Assembly (NCBI GenBank): GCA_946800325.1
Contig: OX326956.1
Location: 75,899,087-75,963,086 of the forward strand
DNA: 64,000 nucleotides
Direction: 5' to 3'
Source: Luzula sylvatica
Taxonomy: Eukaryota > Streptophyta > Magnoliopsida > Poales > Juncaceae
A program made the position numbers and the translations under genes. The notes beneath the pieces are model-generated. The model had not been told where the DNA came from, ran no database searches, and saw only the letters and a list, made by a program, of their open reading frames with translations. Below, piece by piece: positions 20,298 to 31,390 of the stretch; within the stretch, counting starts at the first letter, position 1; each line of letters begins with the position of its first letter.

Positions 20298-20830
20298 GTT
20301 GAGGATACGAGGGATTCCACTGCTCATGCAGAAATGATTTGTACTCGCAAAGCATCCAATAATCTTCTATCTTGGTGCTTATCTGCATTAATTTTTCCCA
20401 TTTTTGTTGTTTATAAACTCTGCAGAATTTCACATGCGTACCCCTACAAAACCTCGAAATATCAAATATACCCCTTCAAAATGTGAAATATTATAAATGC
20501 CTATAAAATGTCATAAACATCATCAATATCGTGATAATAGTTCTTATGTTTTGTAGGGATATATAAGATATTGTTTTTATCTTTAGCAGCGGTATTTGCG
20601 GCATGTCTCTATGTGATATTATGAGATTTCTCTTTAGTCTTTATACATGGAAAAAAAATATAACAAAATGAAAATGTGTAGGGCCCAACACTGTATGTTA
20701 CTCTAGAAAGTAGAACCTTGTGCGATGAGTGCAGGTGCAATTCTGCAAGCTAGAATCAATACAATTGTTTGGTGCGCCCCTAACAAACTCCTCGGTACCG
20801 ATGGTAGCTGGGAAATCAGGTACATATATT
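20298..20830 (+). pseudogene. tRNA adenosine deaminase (TADA/TadA-like) fragment
   Basis: The exon at 20298-20376 follows a 'tttgcag' acceptor and reads VEDTRDSTAHAEMICTRKAS, carrying the HAE zinc/catalytic motif of TadA-type deaminases. About 310 bp later (20688-20820) the frame reads TLYVTLE, then EPCAMSAGAILQAR, TIVWCAPNKLLGTDGSW. This is the plant chloroplast enzyme that converts the wobble adenosine of tRNA-Arg(ACG) to inosine. Two lesions are visible: a 7-bp insertion between TLE and PCAM, and the second Cys of the PCxxC zinc motif replaced by Ser (TGT to AGT). The copy is therefore non-functional even if transcribed. The N-terminal region and C-terminal helix are missing. Confidence 0.83.
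20432..20570. mobile_element. Small foldback element inside the TADA fragment
   Basis: The left side 'tacccctacaaaacctcgaaatat' pairs with 'gttttgtagggatatataa' on the right. It lies between the two recognisable TADA exons. No target duplication could be confirmed. Confidence 0.35.
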
Positions 20831-20879
20831 TTGCAAAAAGATTGTGCATTATTAAAAATTGCATAATAGTATTAAATAT

Positions 20880-21230
20880 CGTTCTGGTAGGTACGGACCC
20901 GTGAAGATTAACCTGTTCGGATCTGGCGGCACAAACGAATATTGATATCAGACATAGGAATATAGGAGCATCTTAGGTTGAATTCAACCCGTAGCACGGT
21001 TTTCGAGGACATGTTGGACTCTCGGGTAATTGCGATCCGGGTCCAGGGACGAACGATGAACAACAATGATGTGCGAGAAGAATAAGCTGGGTCTAAAGAA
21101 AATGTAGTGAAAGTACCGGTACAAATACCGAGTGGGGATGATTCCGGGATGCTTACCAGCGTGGCTACTGGCTATTGGGGAAATAACCAAATCTGAGGAT
21201 AATGAATTCATCAACAAAGAAAAAAATAAT
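20880..21230 (+). other. Balanced-composition stretch, possible further exons of unknown gene
   Basis: Codon-like stretches such as STVFEDMLDSRVIAIRVQG (from about 20990) and ENVVKVPVQIPSGDDSGML stand out from AT-rich surroundings, but a stop interrupts them. I do not recognise a family; they do not fit the C-terminus of TADA. Confidence 0.3.
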
Positions 21231-21239
21231 CCAAGTGAG

Positions 21240-22240
21240 AGAAATAATTAAGATGGTAAACAAATACTTATAATTCATTTGAGGGAAAAAACATGATTTC
21301 TGAAAAAATTGAATATACCAAAAATAAATATGAAAATAATCGAGAAACCGCAGACGATGAATATAAAGACACTTTGCATAGTTTGTATGAACTATTTTAT
21401 TTTCTTCAGAAAAATATTGCGAATCAAATTGCTTTTAGTTGTATGTAAAAATTATTTTCAACTTTTTTACTTCTGATGTACATTATAGGACTAAGAAGTC
21501 TACGAATGTCATTGTTTCGAGTTATATATTTTATGCAATTGTATATAAAGAGTATAAGAACATTATGGATTATGCATTCCAACCGTACTAAAATATTATG
21601 TTGTATTTTTGTTATATTGTAAACTAACTTTAATATCCCTATCGCGTGCATTATTGCATTACAATGTTGTTTTGAAGAAAATAATAGTGACATTAAAATA
21701 CCAGCAGCATAGAACGGGTATTATTCTAGTATCTGTATATTTAACAACAGGGTTCATATTCATACTTCTGTAATCATTTCAATAATCAAAATATATAATG
21801 ATAATATAATATCTGAACCAAAAATATTATATTTAATTAAAAATTGCATATAATATTCCTTCAAGATATCCAATATTGGACTACCAACAAAACTATCTAG
21901 CATTCGTTTGCAAAACAAAATTGAAATACAACCAAATTTTCACAGGATGAGTGCTTAGAAATAATTATGTAGAATACCACTTTGCTTGTGTGTTCGATTT
22001 CTCATCCATACATGCATATTTTTTTGGGATATTTGTTTGATTTTTTGCCCAAGTTCGTATCCACTGGTTCGTGTTGATGTTTTGCTTTATCATTATAAAC
22101 AACAGTTGCACATTGATATTTTTTCTCATGACTATGCAACAAGTAAATAAAAAAAATATGTTTGGGATACGGGTTTAAATATGTTCATCTTCTATGGATG
22201 AAGAGAGTATTTTCTTACAACAAATCATGACAAAACGTAA
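21240..22240. other. AT-rich non-coding sequence, nothing recognised
   Basis: There is no frame with a motif and no paired ends between the TADA remnant and the truncated LINE. Confidence 0.5.
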
Positions 22241-22570
22241 TCTTGTTTTTTTTTTGTGGAGAAAAATAGAGTGGGCTCGAGAAGTCCCACTTCTATTATA
22301 TATATAGATTTAAGAAAAATTTACATGCACTAATAAGGGTAATTATGCAACCAAAATTACCCTATAATTGAAGTGTTAACTCAACACAAGTCATAAAATA
22401 GCATTTCGAAATTACTCGAGAAAAGAAAAAACACAGAAAAAGAAAGCTAATATAAAAACCTAGGCATGAAAATCTGTCTTTGGTTTCTATTGAAAACCTG
22501 AAAAGCAATTCCATGAATTTGCTCAGACATATATAACCAGGTCCATCTAGGGTTTCATCTCAAAGCTTCA

Positions 22571-22903
22571 TCATGCGCCATTTCCTTCCTTCCGAGCGGA
22601 GCTTCTTGCATGCGCCTTCTCTTCCTTCTTCAAGCGTTGTGCAGAGATCTTCTTCTCCATGCGCCGTGCAGGGATGCTCGCTTCACGTGCATTTCCATTG
22701 AGAGAATGTTGAGCTTCAACATTGAGATACAGCCCCCTCTTCTTCATTTGAATCCTTCTCCGAGTAAGCACTAAAGGTAACTTCAGGCCTTTTATTCGAT
22801 TTGAATTTTGTCCTCGTCTGATTTGCCTTTTAACTCGTTTTTTCATCGTGATAAGCTCGATCTGGATCCTTCTTTTGCTGATAAGAATGTTGTGCTTCAA
22901 CAT
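22571..22903 (-). CDS. Frame following ORF2 in truncated LINE (basic, unknown)
   Basis: The 110-codon frame is rich in Arg and Lys (RRIQIELITMKKRVKRQIRR). Its ATG overlaps the last codons of ORF2: the ORF2 stop TGA lies within ATGTTGA, an overlap of 7 bp. Such an arrangement allows termination-reinitiation. The charge is opposite to that of the third frame in the complete LINE. Part of it arises from a 65-bp direct duplication (22706-22775 and 22886-22946), so it may be fortuitous. Confidence 0.3.
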   Translation of the reverse strand: MLKHNILISKRRIQIELITMKKRVKRQIRRGQNSNRIKGLKLPLVLTRRRIQMKKRGLYLNVEAQHSLNGNAREASIPARRMEKKISAQRLKKEEKAHARSSARKEGNGA

Positions 22904-23814
22904 TGAGATGCATCTCCCTCTTCTTCATTTGAATCCTCCTCCGAGTAATGTATTTCTCGATTTTTTAGCCATGCTTTTTTAATGTTCTTCCTCTCACATA
23001 GTAATTGATCAATCACTCTCCATTCTGACAGGTTAATATCTTGAAAGGTTCGCCGACGCCTCTCCTTCCACACTTCAAACAGATAGACGGCAACAAGCTC
23101 TCTGAAATCACGAGTCTTATTCTCTGCTTTTAGAATTCCAAATGGATCGGTCAGCTCTTCCATTTTTAATTGAAGTAAACCATTTATTTTTGTCCATAAG
23201 CTTTTTGTATAAGAACATGAAACAAATAAATGCTGACATGTTTCTTCATTAGCTCTGCAGAGAACACACATGTTTGCAATGATCCAACCCCTTTTTTTGA
23301 GATTATCTAGAGTTAATATTCGATTTTGGAGACTCAACCATAAGAAGATCTTTAATCTTAGAGGTAATTTAAGATTCCAAATATATGAGATTGAATCCAA
23401 ATTTTCTTGAAATAAATTCTGGTACCAGTCCCTGATTTTGAATTTTTTTTCCGAGGTACCCCTCCAGTAGATTAGATCAGAAGCATTTGTATTTAACAAA
23501 ACATTGGAGCAAATTTGGGATAATTCTTGAGGCTGATCAGTAGCAATTAGGGATAAAGGCATCATCAGCTTTAAAGTGGTATGTGTCCTTTCCTTATCAA
23601 TTCCATTTATAAGATCCTCAATCGTTATGTTAGAATTTAGGGCATGAGAAAATAGTTCTGGTAGTTTTTGTATTAGGGTTTGAGATAGCCACTTATCTTC
23701 CCATGCATTTATACTAGCCCCATTACCCAATTTAAACTCTGTTTGAGCTCTAAAAATAGTTAGGTACTTGATAATATCATTCCAAAAATATGAAGCATGT
23801 GGATCATAACTCAT
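22897..23814 (-). pseudogene. LINE ORF2 C-terminal remnant (zf-RVT region)
   Basis: The 305 codons align with the C-terminus of the complete ORF2: SYFWNDIIKYL matches SYFWNDILKNA, then LKIFLWLSLQNRILTLDNLK, KRGWIIANMCVLC, RRRRTFQDINLSEWRVIDQL. The zinc-ribbon Cys/His pattern is kept. The endonuclease and RT are absent because of 5' truncation. It ends in a short acidic tail (SEEDSNEEEGDASQC). Confidence 0.85.
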
Positions 23815-23899
23815 ATTCTCTGCTCCTTATAATGTAGTTGTACCACTAGCTCATTCCATTTTAAATTACTTGCTCCACTTTCTTCTCCAAGCAAAACCT

Positions 23900-24720
23900 A
23901 GATCTATCCACTGTTCTCCCCCTCCAGCTCGAACTCCCACTAGCTCATTCTTCTCTTTCTCTTAACTTTTAGTCCTCTCTAGATTCTTTTAGATTCGTAC
24001 AGTTGTATCAATTCAGATCTAATTTCTGCCTTTACATATACATGATACTTTTTGCCAAGAACAAAAGCTCGACTTTCGCTGGAGAACTCCGGTTTGAACG
24101 AAATGTAGGCGTTACAAGACTTTGATGAGAATATCACAGGAGAAAAGAATTCCTCATTAATCTAATTTATTTTAACTAAAGAATTGGTTTTAAAATGCGA
24201 AGAATATGTTCGTTGAGTTCGTTTTGTTGCTGGCGCTGGTATTGCGCAAACCACTGCCTTTTTCGGTGACTGATAGAGTAGGTTCGAAATTTGAATGTGT
24301 AAATTTGAAATTTGAGTTTTTTTTTGTGAAGATTATTGTACCTTGGGGTTTAAATTATACATAATGATTGGGGTGCAATACTAAAACAAGGCAAAGGAAT
24401 TTGAATCAAAATCATGAAAATTGGTTTAGTAGATCTTTGTCAGGGCAAAAGAACCAAAGAGCTTCAGAAGTTTTTGAAAATTCCTTCAAGGTACAATAAT
24501 AATATTAATTTTGTTTATTTATTTATTTTCAGCAATTTAATAAGTTTTTTTTTAATTTGTGTCTTTGTAAGGGTTGTCAAAGACCTTAAGCAGCACTTTG
24601 GAACAGCGGCACAGGAAGTTTACTTTAAGAAAAACCAATCTGTTATTTTAAGAAAAACGGTAGTAAAACTGCAACACCTTATGAGCATTTTATAAAGCAT
24701 TATAACAAAGTACTTTAATA
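23900..24720. other. Intergenic stretch with unrecognised exon-like pieces
   Basis: On the minus strand about 24045-24160 reads SSESRAFVLGKKYHV. On the plus strand 24414-24490 reads MKIGLVDLCQGKRTKELQKF to a GT donor, and about 24573-24640 reads VVKDLKQHFGTAAQEVYFK after an intron-like AT-rich gap. The composition suggests old exons, but I cannot name the gene. Confidence 0.35.
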
Positions 24721-24748
24721 ATTAGCAGTAAAAGTATAGCCTTTATAT

Positions 24749-25025
24749 TTGATCGCGCACTTATCAGTTTTGATCGCGCACTTATCAGTTTTGATCGCGC
24801 ACTTTTCAGTTTTGATCGCGCACTTATCAGTTTTGATCGCGCACTTTTCAGTTTTGATCGCGCACTTATCAGTTTTGATCGTGCACTTATCAGATAAAAT
24901 GCCGTGCTTATCAGATAGGATTGCGCACTTATCAGGTAGGGTATGGCGCTTATCAGAAAGGTACCTGGGATTATAAGATTGGTTTATGCGCTTATCAGAT
25001 AAGGTCGCGTGCTTATCAGATAGGA
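24749..25025. repeat. 21-bp minisatellite
   Basis: The unit 'gatcgcgcacttatcagtttt' is repeated seven times almost perfectly (24752-24895), with A/T variants in the 'cttatcag' core. About five diverged units of similar length keep 'cgctTATCAG' up to 25025. The phase of 21 keeps one frame open on each strand, so the long KTDKCAI-type open frame is an artefact of the repeat. Confidence 0.95.
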
Positions 25026-25029
25026 AAGC

Positions 25030-26620
25030 GATACAAAAAAAGAGATCACAGCCCAAAAAAAGATCCCGGCCCAAAAAACAGAGCACGGCCCAGATCACCT
25101 ATCACGGACGAGAACGCCGTCAGTCTCGGCCCAAAAACAGATCCCGACCCAGAACTCCGTCGGTTTAGGCCCAGATAACAGATCCCGGCCGAAAATCCGA
25201 TCCGGCCCAAAAAGATCCAGGCCCAAAAACAGCTCCTGGCCCAAAACAAATCACGGCCCAGATCAACTATGACTGCCCAGAACTCCCTCGCTGCCGGCCC
25301 AAAAAAGATCACGGCCCGGATAGCCTATTACGGTCCAGATCAACACCGATATCAGCCCAAAAATAGATCACGGCCCAGATCACCATCGATCCCGGCCTAT
25401 AAAACAAATGACGGCCCAGATCACAACCGATCCCGGCCCGAAAAACAAATGACGGCCCAGATAACCACCGATCCCGGCCCAAAAAACAAATGACGGCCCA
25501 GATCACCACCGATCCCGGCCCAAAAAACAAATGACGACCCAGATCACGACAGATCCCGGCCCAAAAAGAAAATGACGGCCCAGATCACCACCGACCCCGG
25601 CCCAAAAAAACATATGACGGCCCAGATCACCACCGATCCCGGCCCAAAAAACAAATGATGGCCCAGATCACCACCGACCCCGGCCCAAAAAACAAATGAC
25701 GGCCCAGATCACCACTGATCCCGGCCCAAAAAACAAATGAAGGCCCAGATCACCACCGATCCCGGCCCAAAATACAAATCGCGGCCCAGATCACCAACGC
25801 TCCCGGCCCAAAATACAAAACACGGACCAGATCACAATCTATCCCGGTCCAAAATACAAATGACGGCCCATATAACCACGGATCCCGGCCCAAATAAAAA
25901 CCATGGCCCAAAATTCATATCACGGCCCAGAACAACTATCACAACCCAGATTACCCCCGATTCTGGCCCAGATGACAGATCAGAAATCACGGATCACAAT
26001 CCTCGGATCATATATATCCGCAGATCATATCCGATCACGATCGACCCGGATCATGGATCAAGGCCCACAAATCATATCGGATCAAGGCCCAGATCACGGA
26101 TCAAGGCCCCCGGATCATATCAGATGATGACCCACGAATCATATCGGATCACGCCCTGCATTTCCGATCATAACCGATCACGGCCAGTATTTCTAATCAT
26201 ATCGTATCACGACCCGTATTTCTGATCATATCAGGTCACTCCGGATCACAGCCCACTTATCATCGGATCATACCATATTACTAATCACGGCCCAGATGAT
26301 CACAGATCATGCCGGATCACGGCCCACTGATTATATCGGAACACGGCCCAGATCACGAATCAAATCATAGATCAGGGAATATAGATCATGGTCCATGAAT
26401 CATTCCTCAGATCACTTCCCGTTCATATCACAGTACCTTGGATCACCGATTAAATATTTTGATCACGATCATTGATTGATCATAATATCACGATCGGGGT
26501 CAGATATCGCGACCACATAAAGTGATGATGACGACCATCATGTAAGATAAACAGTACGATCTTGATGATAATCATTGATGATCTTATGTCGATCAGTATC
26601 ATCATCAATGATCAATCAGA
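25030..26620. repeat. 41-bp GC-richer minisatellite grading into degenerate GATCA repeats
   Basis: The unit is roughly 'ggcccagatcaccaccgatcccggcccaaaaaacaaatgac' in parts: 'ggcccagatcacc', 'accgatcccggccc', 'aaaaaacaaatgac'. It is most regular at 25380-25780 and diverges on both sides. From about 25980 it becomes shorter 'ggatcatatcggatcacggccc' variants and then GATCA-rich sequence to 26620. It is clearly richer in G+C than the rest of the window. Open frames across it are repeat artefacts. Confidence 0.95.
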
Positions 26621-26639
26621 ATAGAAACTATACTTTAGG

Positions 26640-27450
26640 GACATCAAAGTAACTTTTATATATCCCGAAATAAACAAATAAACCCTCATAAAATCTGTAA
26701 ATAACAAATATAACTTACTATAATACAAAAATTTCAAAAATACTCTAGCAAAATCATACAGAAGTCAAAGACACCCTTATAAAAATCTGAAAAAAAATAA
26801 AAATATCATTGTAAAATCTGAAAATTTCAAACTAACCTTATAAAAAATGCAAATATCAAATAAGCCTCTAAAATTGAAAATTTTAAAAATAGTCCCAAAA
26901 CGTGGAAATATCAAATGTACCCCTCCAAAATTTGACAACATCAAAAACATACCATAAAAATTTGAAAATATCATAAATATCAATTGCACAAATTGAAACT
27001 ATCAACAATATGAAAATTACAAAAGCATATTCAAATATACCCCTACTCTGAAAATATAAAAATACCCTTGTAAAATCCAATAATATAGAAACAATACATC
27101 TCTGTAAAATCAGAAAATTTCAAAACTAACCTTGTAAAAAATTCAAATATCAAATAAGCCTCTAAAATTGAAAATTTTAAAAATATATTTACAAGTCGTG
27201 GAAATATCAAATGTACCCCTCCAAAATTTGAAATATTAAAAACACCCCTCTAAAATCTGAAAAAATCACAAATATCACGAATATCATTTGCACAAATTGA
27301 AACTATCAAATATACCCTCTACAATATGAAAATTACAAAAGCACATTCAAATATACCCATAATCTGAAAATATAAAAATACCCTTGTAAAATCCAATAAT
27401 ATAGAAAAAATACATCTCTGTAAAATCTGATATTTACAAACTCATATTCA
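26640..27450. repeat. ~310-bp direct duplication in AT-rich low-complexity DNA
   Basis: Blocks at about 26805-27100 and 27110-27425 share 'aatttcaaa.ctaacctt', 'caaataagcctctaaaattg', 'gtggaaatatcaaatgtacc' and 'tacccttgtaaaatccaat' in order. The text is dominated by 'tgtacccctccaaaat' motifs, a style seen in arms of Mutator-like elements. Confidence 0.75.
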
Positions 27451-27454
27451 ATTA

Positions 27455-28110
27455 TGATTTCATTGTTCTGACCTGAATCGAAGACTGTTTCGAAAAGTTC
27501 TAACCTGAATCGCAAAAAAGTTAAATCAATTGAGGAAAATACTGTATCATACCACCAACACAATCGTAAATTAAATTAAATAGTAAGAAAAGAGACCTGT
27601 TTCGAAGAACTTTTTCGAAGAAACGGCAACAGAATCGTTAATCCTTCAAGTTATGACCTGAATCGTGAATCCTGCATAACAAAGAGTCCTGTTCTGACCT
27701 GAATAAAAAAGAGACTTGTTCGAAAAAAAAATACTGCATAAAAAAGAGATTTTTCTGACCTGAATCGTAAATCCTCCAAGTTCTAACTTGTTTGCACGAT
27801 CTGAAAAGAAACAGCTGCACAATCTGCGTCAAATTCGAAAAGAAAAACAACAGAGAAAAAAATCTGCAAAAGCAAAAAAGAACAAAATCTGAAGAGAAAA
27901 CAACTCAAACCTGAAATTTCGCTTGCAAAATTTTGCTTTCTGGACTAGCTCCTAGCGAGAGAGGACGCGGCCGACATAGGCGCTTGCACAACTAAGCAGA
28001 GGAGACGGAGGGGGAGAGAGAGAGAATTGGACGGGAAAGGGATGAGTTAGGGTTAGGTTTGATTAGGTTGAGTTTTTGGGTTGGGCCGTGTAAAGGAATC
28101 GAGGATGTAT
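27455..28110. other. Non-coding stretch with repeated 'ctgacctgaatcg' motif
   Basis: 'tctgacctgaatcg' or 'tctaacctgaatcg' occurs at about 27470, 27507, 27655, 27695 and 27755. The last part (27950-28080) is G+A-rich and resembles a gene's 5' leader read on the minus strand, but no coding frame follows. Confidence 0.4.
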
Positions 28111-29850
28111 CGGTAAATAAATAATTTTTTAGGGGTATATGTGTAAAAATAATTAGGGTTTCGAGTCGATTTTAGTTAAATACGTGTTACATCTTGTTTG
28201 TTTTTGCTTTATTGTGTTTGTTTCAGTGTTTAGAACTTGTTCACAATTTATTTCGAATTTTACAGAATTTAATTTGCAGTTTTTATTGTTGAGTTGTGTG
28301 TTTGTGAAAAATCTGAGTACCTGTATGCAAAATCCAATTCAAGTTTCCTTGATTGCATTTTTTATCTCAAAACAAAATATTTTTGTGTTCAATTTATGAT
28401 TGTCTATGATTTTGTTTAAATAGATTTTCATTTAGATATCTAAAAAAATACAGAAAAATCCACAAAGTCGGAAGAAATCGTAATTCTGGCGGTTTACTGA
28501 TTTTTATCATGTCTTATAAAACTCATATATTTATTTCTAAATATAATTGAAATAAACCAAAAATATCATTTTGTAGAACTTAATATTTAGTTTAATTAGG
28601 TGAAATTTTCATATCATTCGGACTTGTAACGACTTAGTTATTGATGTTTGAAAACTGCTGAAAATTACATTTTGAAAAACTCACTGTACTTAACTGTCAA
28701 TATTTGCATTTTCTTCTATTTTGTTCATTGAATTTAGAACACTTTTAGATATTGTTAAATCATAAAATAACATAATTGTATAGTAATTTAAGTGTAGTTT
28801 CGGTAGAAATTTATCTCATGTAATTTGAACTTAAATTAAATTAGTTATGTTATTTTGAAATCTGCGTAATTTAATTAGCAATTTGTTTCACCTCATCTGG
28901 AATTGTTTATAATTTATTGTGAATTACTGAATTTGCTATTTTTCGGCTGAATTTTCACTGGGTTTTTTCTGCAATTGTACCAAATACCATTTTGTAGGAC
29001 TATCAATTATCATATCTTTTTATTGGTTACTTCAATTTATAACAAGTTTGTTTTGCTAGATTCAGTATTGTGTGGGGAATTTTTGTGTAAAGTTTGAGAA
29101 ATTAATTTCAGATTTAATTTGTATTGAATATTTAATTGTGATAAATTAGACTTTGCGTTTGAAAAATAGTGTGCAGTCCTTTGGGTTTTGAATATTAACT
29201 TGAAATTTGGTACACACTGTTTTTATGCTTAATCTGCCTTGTGGTAAATTTTGGTGAATATTGGAGTTAGGAAAAGACTTGCATGAAATTAAATCTTGTA
29301 GTACACCGTATTTCTCCGTGGATCTATATTCTATACTTTTCACTGTACTTGTCTAGGAAAAAATTAAACTTGTTGAAACTCTAGAATTTATAATTTAAAA
29401 AGACGCTAAATAAAAAGTATAATATAATTTAATAAAAAGATGTTTGACTTTACAAAATGAATAAAAATGCATTTAAATAAAAAGTGTATAATATAATTTA
29501 CCAAATATGTATAATATAATTTCATCAAAAATATAATTGTGTATTTCTTGCAAAATATATATAATTTCTTGCAAAATATCATAACAAAAAAGGAATTTCA
29601 GGTATCCCTCCAAAATTAAAAATATCAAATTTGTTCTTGTAAAATTATAAATATCAAAATTATCCCTGTAAAACTCTACATATCAAATTAACCTAAAGTT
29701 ATGAATCTGTTAAACTTAACAAGAAAAATAGTAGAATTATTAATTTACCCCTGAATCAATAAACTATTTATCATCCCTAACCCTAAGGGGGTCGAGTGCG
29801 GCACGGGCGGGTTCACATGCTCGATGTGTAGGTACCCAATTATTGGGTCG
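28110..29850. other. AT-rich non-coding sequence, nothing recognised
   Basis: There are only short frames with no motif. The stretch at 29590-29760 repeats 'aaatatcaaa' with 'tccctgtaaaactc' and resembles the blocks at 26.7 kb. Confidence 0.5.
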
Positions 29851-30214
29851 AGGTTTAGGGCCTGTTCGCTCCCCTAGTTTTGAGAGCTAGTTTTGAAAGG
29901 AAATCATGTTTTGTGGGGTTTGAATTAATAGGTGTTCAGTCCCAATTTTTGTATCCTAGTTTTGAATTCCAAGACTACTCAAAACCTAGGATTGGTCTTA
30001 ATTTGTTGGCTTTTCAAAACTTATCTACGAGATAAGTTTTGACCGAATTGATAGAATGAAAATTAATAAAATAATACATCAAATTATTTATCTATTAAAA
30101 TAAAAACACAAATATAATTAAATATTACTTATTTTGGATTCATTTGAACATATATAAATAGGTTGCATAAATAAATAAAAAAATCTAGTTGGCGTTTTTA
30201 TTTTTTATTGAATC

Positions 30215-30395
30215 CGGTATAGGATACCGTATTCGTATCCGTATTTGTATCGAATATCGCATCCGTATTGATATCGAATATCGTATTCGTATCCGTATTT
30301 GTATTTGTACTTGTATTCGTATTCGAAATCGGATACTAGATATCATATTTGTATCCGTATTTGTACTCGTATTCGTATCCGTAATAAAAAATGTA
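30215..30395. repeat. Degenerate GTATTCGTATCC minisatellite
   Basis: About 15 imperfect copies of 'gtattcgtatcc' / 'gtatttgtatcg' occur in a row. The same vocabulary fills parts of the Helitrons at 47.5, 54.5-55.6 and 59.5 kb. Confidence 0.85.
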
Positions 30396-30399
30396 TTTA

Positions 30400-30402
30400 T
30401 AA

Positions 30403-30462
<60 letters not shown>

Positions 30463-30465
30463 TGT
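30400..30465. repeat. (ATA)n microsatellite
   Basis: An uninterrupted run of about 20 ATA units. Two further runs of TTA lie at about 30708-30741 and 30768-30808, separated by a duplicated 'gacattaaat'. Confidence 0.95.
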
Positions 30466-30708
30466 AGTAATTGTAGCAATAAAAAATTAATCCATAATTA
30501 AAAATGTATTTAATAATACTAATAATAATAAATTAATACATAATTAAAAATGTATTTAGAAATTAATGATAATGATAATAATAATAACAACAATGATGAT
30601 TGTAATAATAAAAAAATAATCCATAATTAAAAATGTATTCGGAATTAATGATGACAATAATAACACTGATAATAATAACAAAAATAAATTAAAAATGTAG
30701 ACATTAAA

Positions 30709-30740
<32 letters not shown>

Positions 30741-30767
30741 GACATTAAATGTAGACACTGATAACAA

Positions 30768-30808
<41 letters not shown>

Positions 30809-31084
30809 GACATTAAATTATTGGTATGATTTAGTAATGTGATATAATTATAATATTTTAATATGATTAAGAAATAACTATGATAATTATAAATTTGTAT
30901 AAGAAATAATAAAATTCTAGAATATTTAATTCATTTGCTACATCTAATCATATGGTTTTCATCACACACTTTTTAAACATCCTACATTCATAATTTTTGC
31001 ATATTCCTGCTATCATAATTTCTTGATATTCATATATTGGTTTCCTTCGCTATACAAAACTAACCTAACAAACACGCCCTTAAA

Positions 31085-31390
31085 GATACGAAGCATCGAT
31101 TTAGTCTTTGTAATGTGTTATAGTCGAGGAAAAGTTCCTTCACTTTATAATTTGGAGGAGTATAGGTTTAAGGAGTACGGAAATGAAAGTGATGCGTTCA
31201 GAAGTAGTTTCTTTGCTTTAATTTGAATTGTACCGAACCCAATGGAGATACTTGATTGGATTTGGGTTTTTCTGGTTAGTAGTTTGGTTGGTTTTGTTAT
31301 TGTAAGTTTACCCTATTTTATTTGTTGTGTTTTTTCGCTTTTTAACCCATTATTTTTCGTTTTCCAATTTTGATCTTTTTTGGATAAAAA
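31085..31390. other. Short stretch after PIF element, nothing firm
   Basis: A frame reading through 'EYRFKEYGNESDAF' around 31150 has balanced codons but no recognised domain. Confidence 0.25.

Larger units (their letters stand above)
22246..23900 (-). mobile_element. 5'-truncated LINE copy, same family as 12.4-19.8 kb
   Basis: The 3' end (22246-22300) shares the 'agtgggacttc..gagcccactctattttt' block with the full copy and ends in a poly-A run (poly-T at 22246-22255). Only the C-terminal third of ORF2 is present. Upstream of 23815 the frame is broken by a one-base shift: W.NELVVQLHYK is in another frame. The 5' end is near 23.9 kb. Typical dead-on-arrival copy. Confidence 0.8.
29858..31079. 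mobile_element. PIF/Harbinger-like non-autonomous element with TTA TSD
   Basis: The left end is GGGCCTGTTCGCTCC. The right end, reverse-complemented, is GGGCGTGTTTGTTAGG. TTA flanks both sides (29855-29857 and 31080-31082). The ends resemble those of the element at 8013-9397. The 1222-bp interior has no transposase; it holds a degenerate GTATTCGTATCC minisatellite and several ATA/TTA microsatellites. Confidence 0.8.

Noticed and set aside
24752..24895. CRISPR-like regular repeats
   Set aside because: The copies are contiguous with no unique spacers; the genome is a plant's. It is a minisatellite.
24715..25098. Frame encoding a KTDKCAI repeat protein
   Set aside because: A 21-bp minisatellite stays open in several frames on both strands; no start context, no flanking exon, no family.
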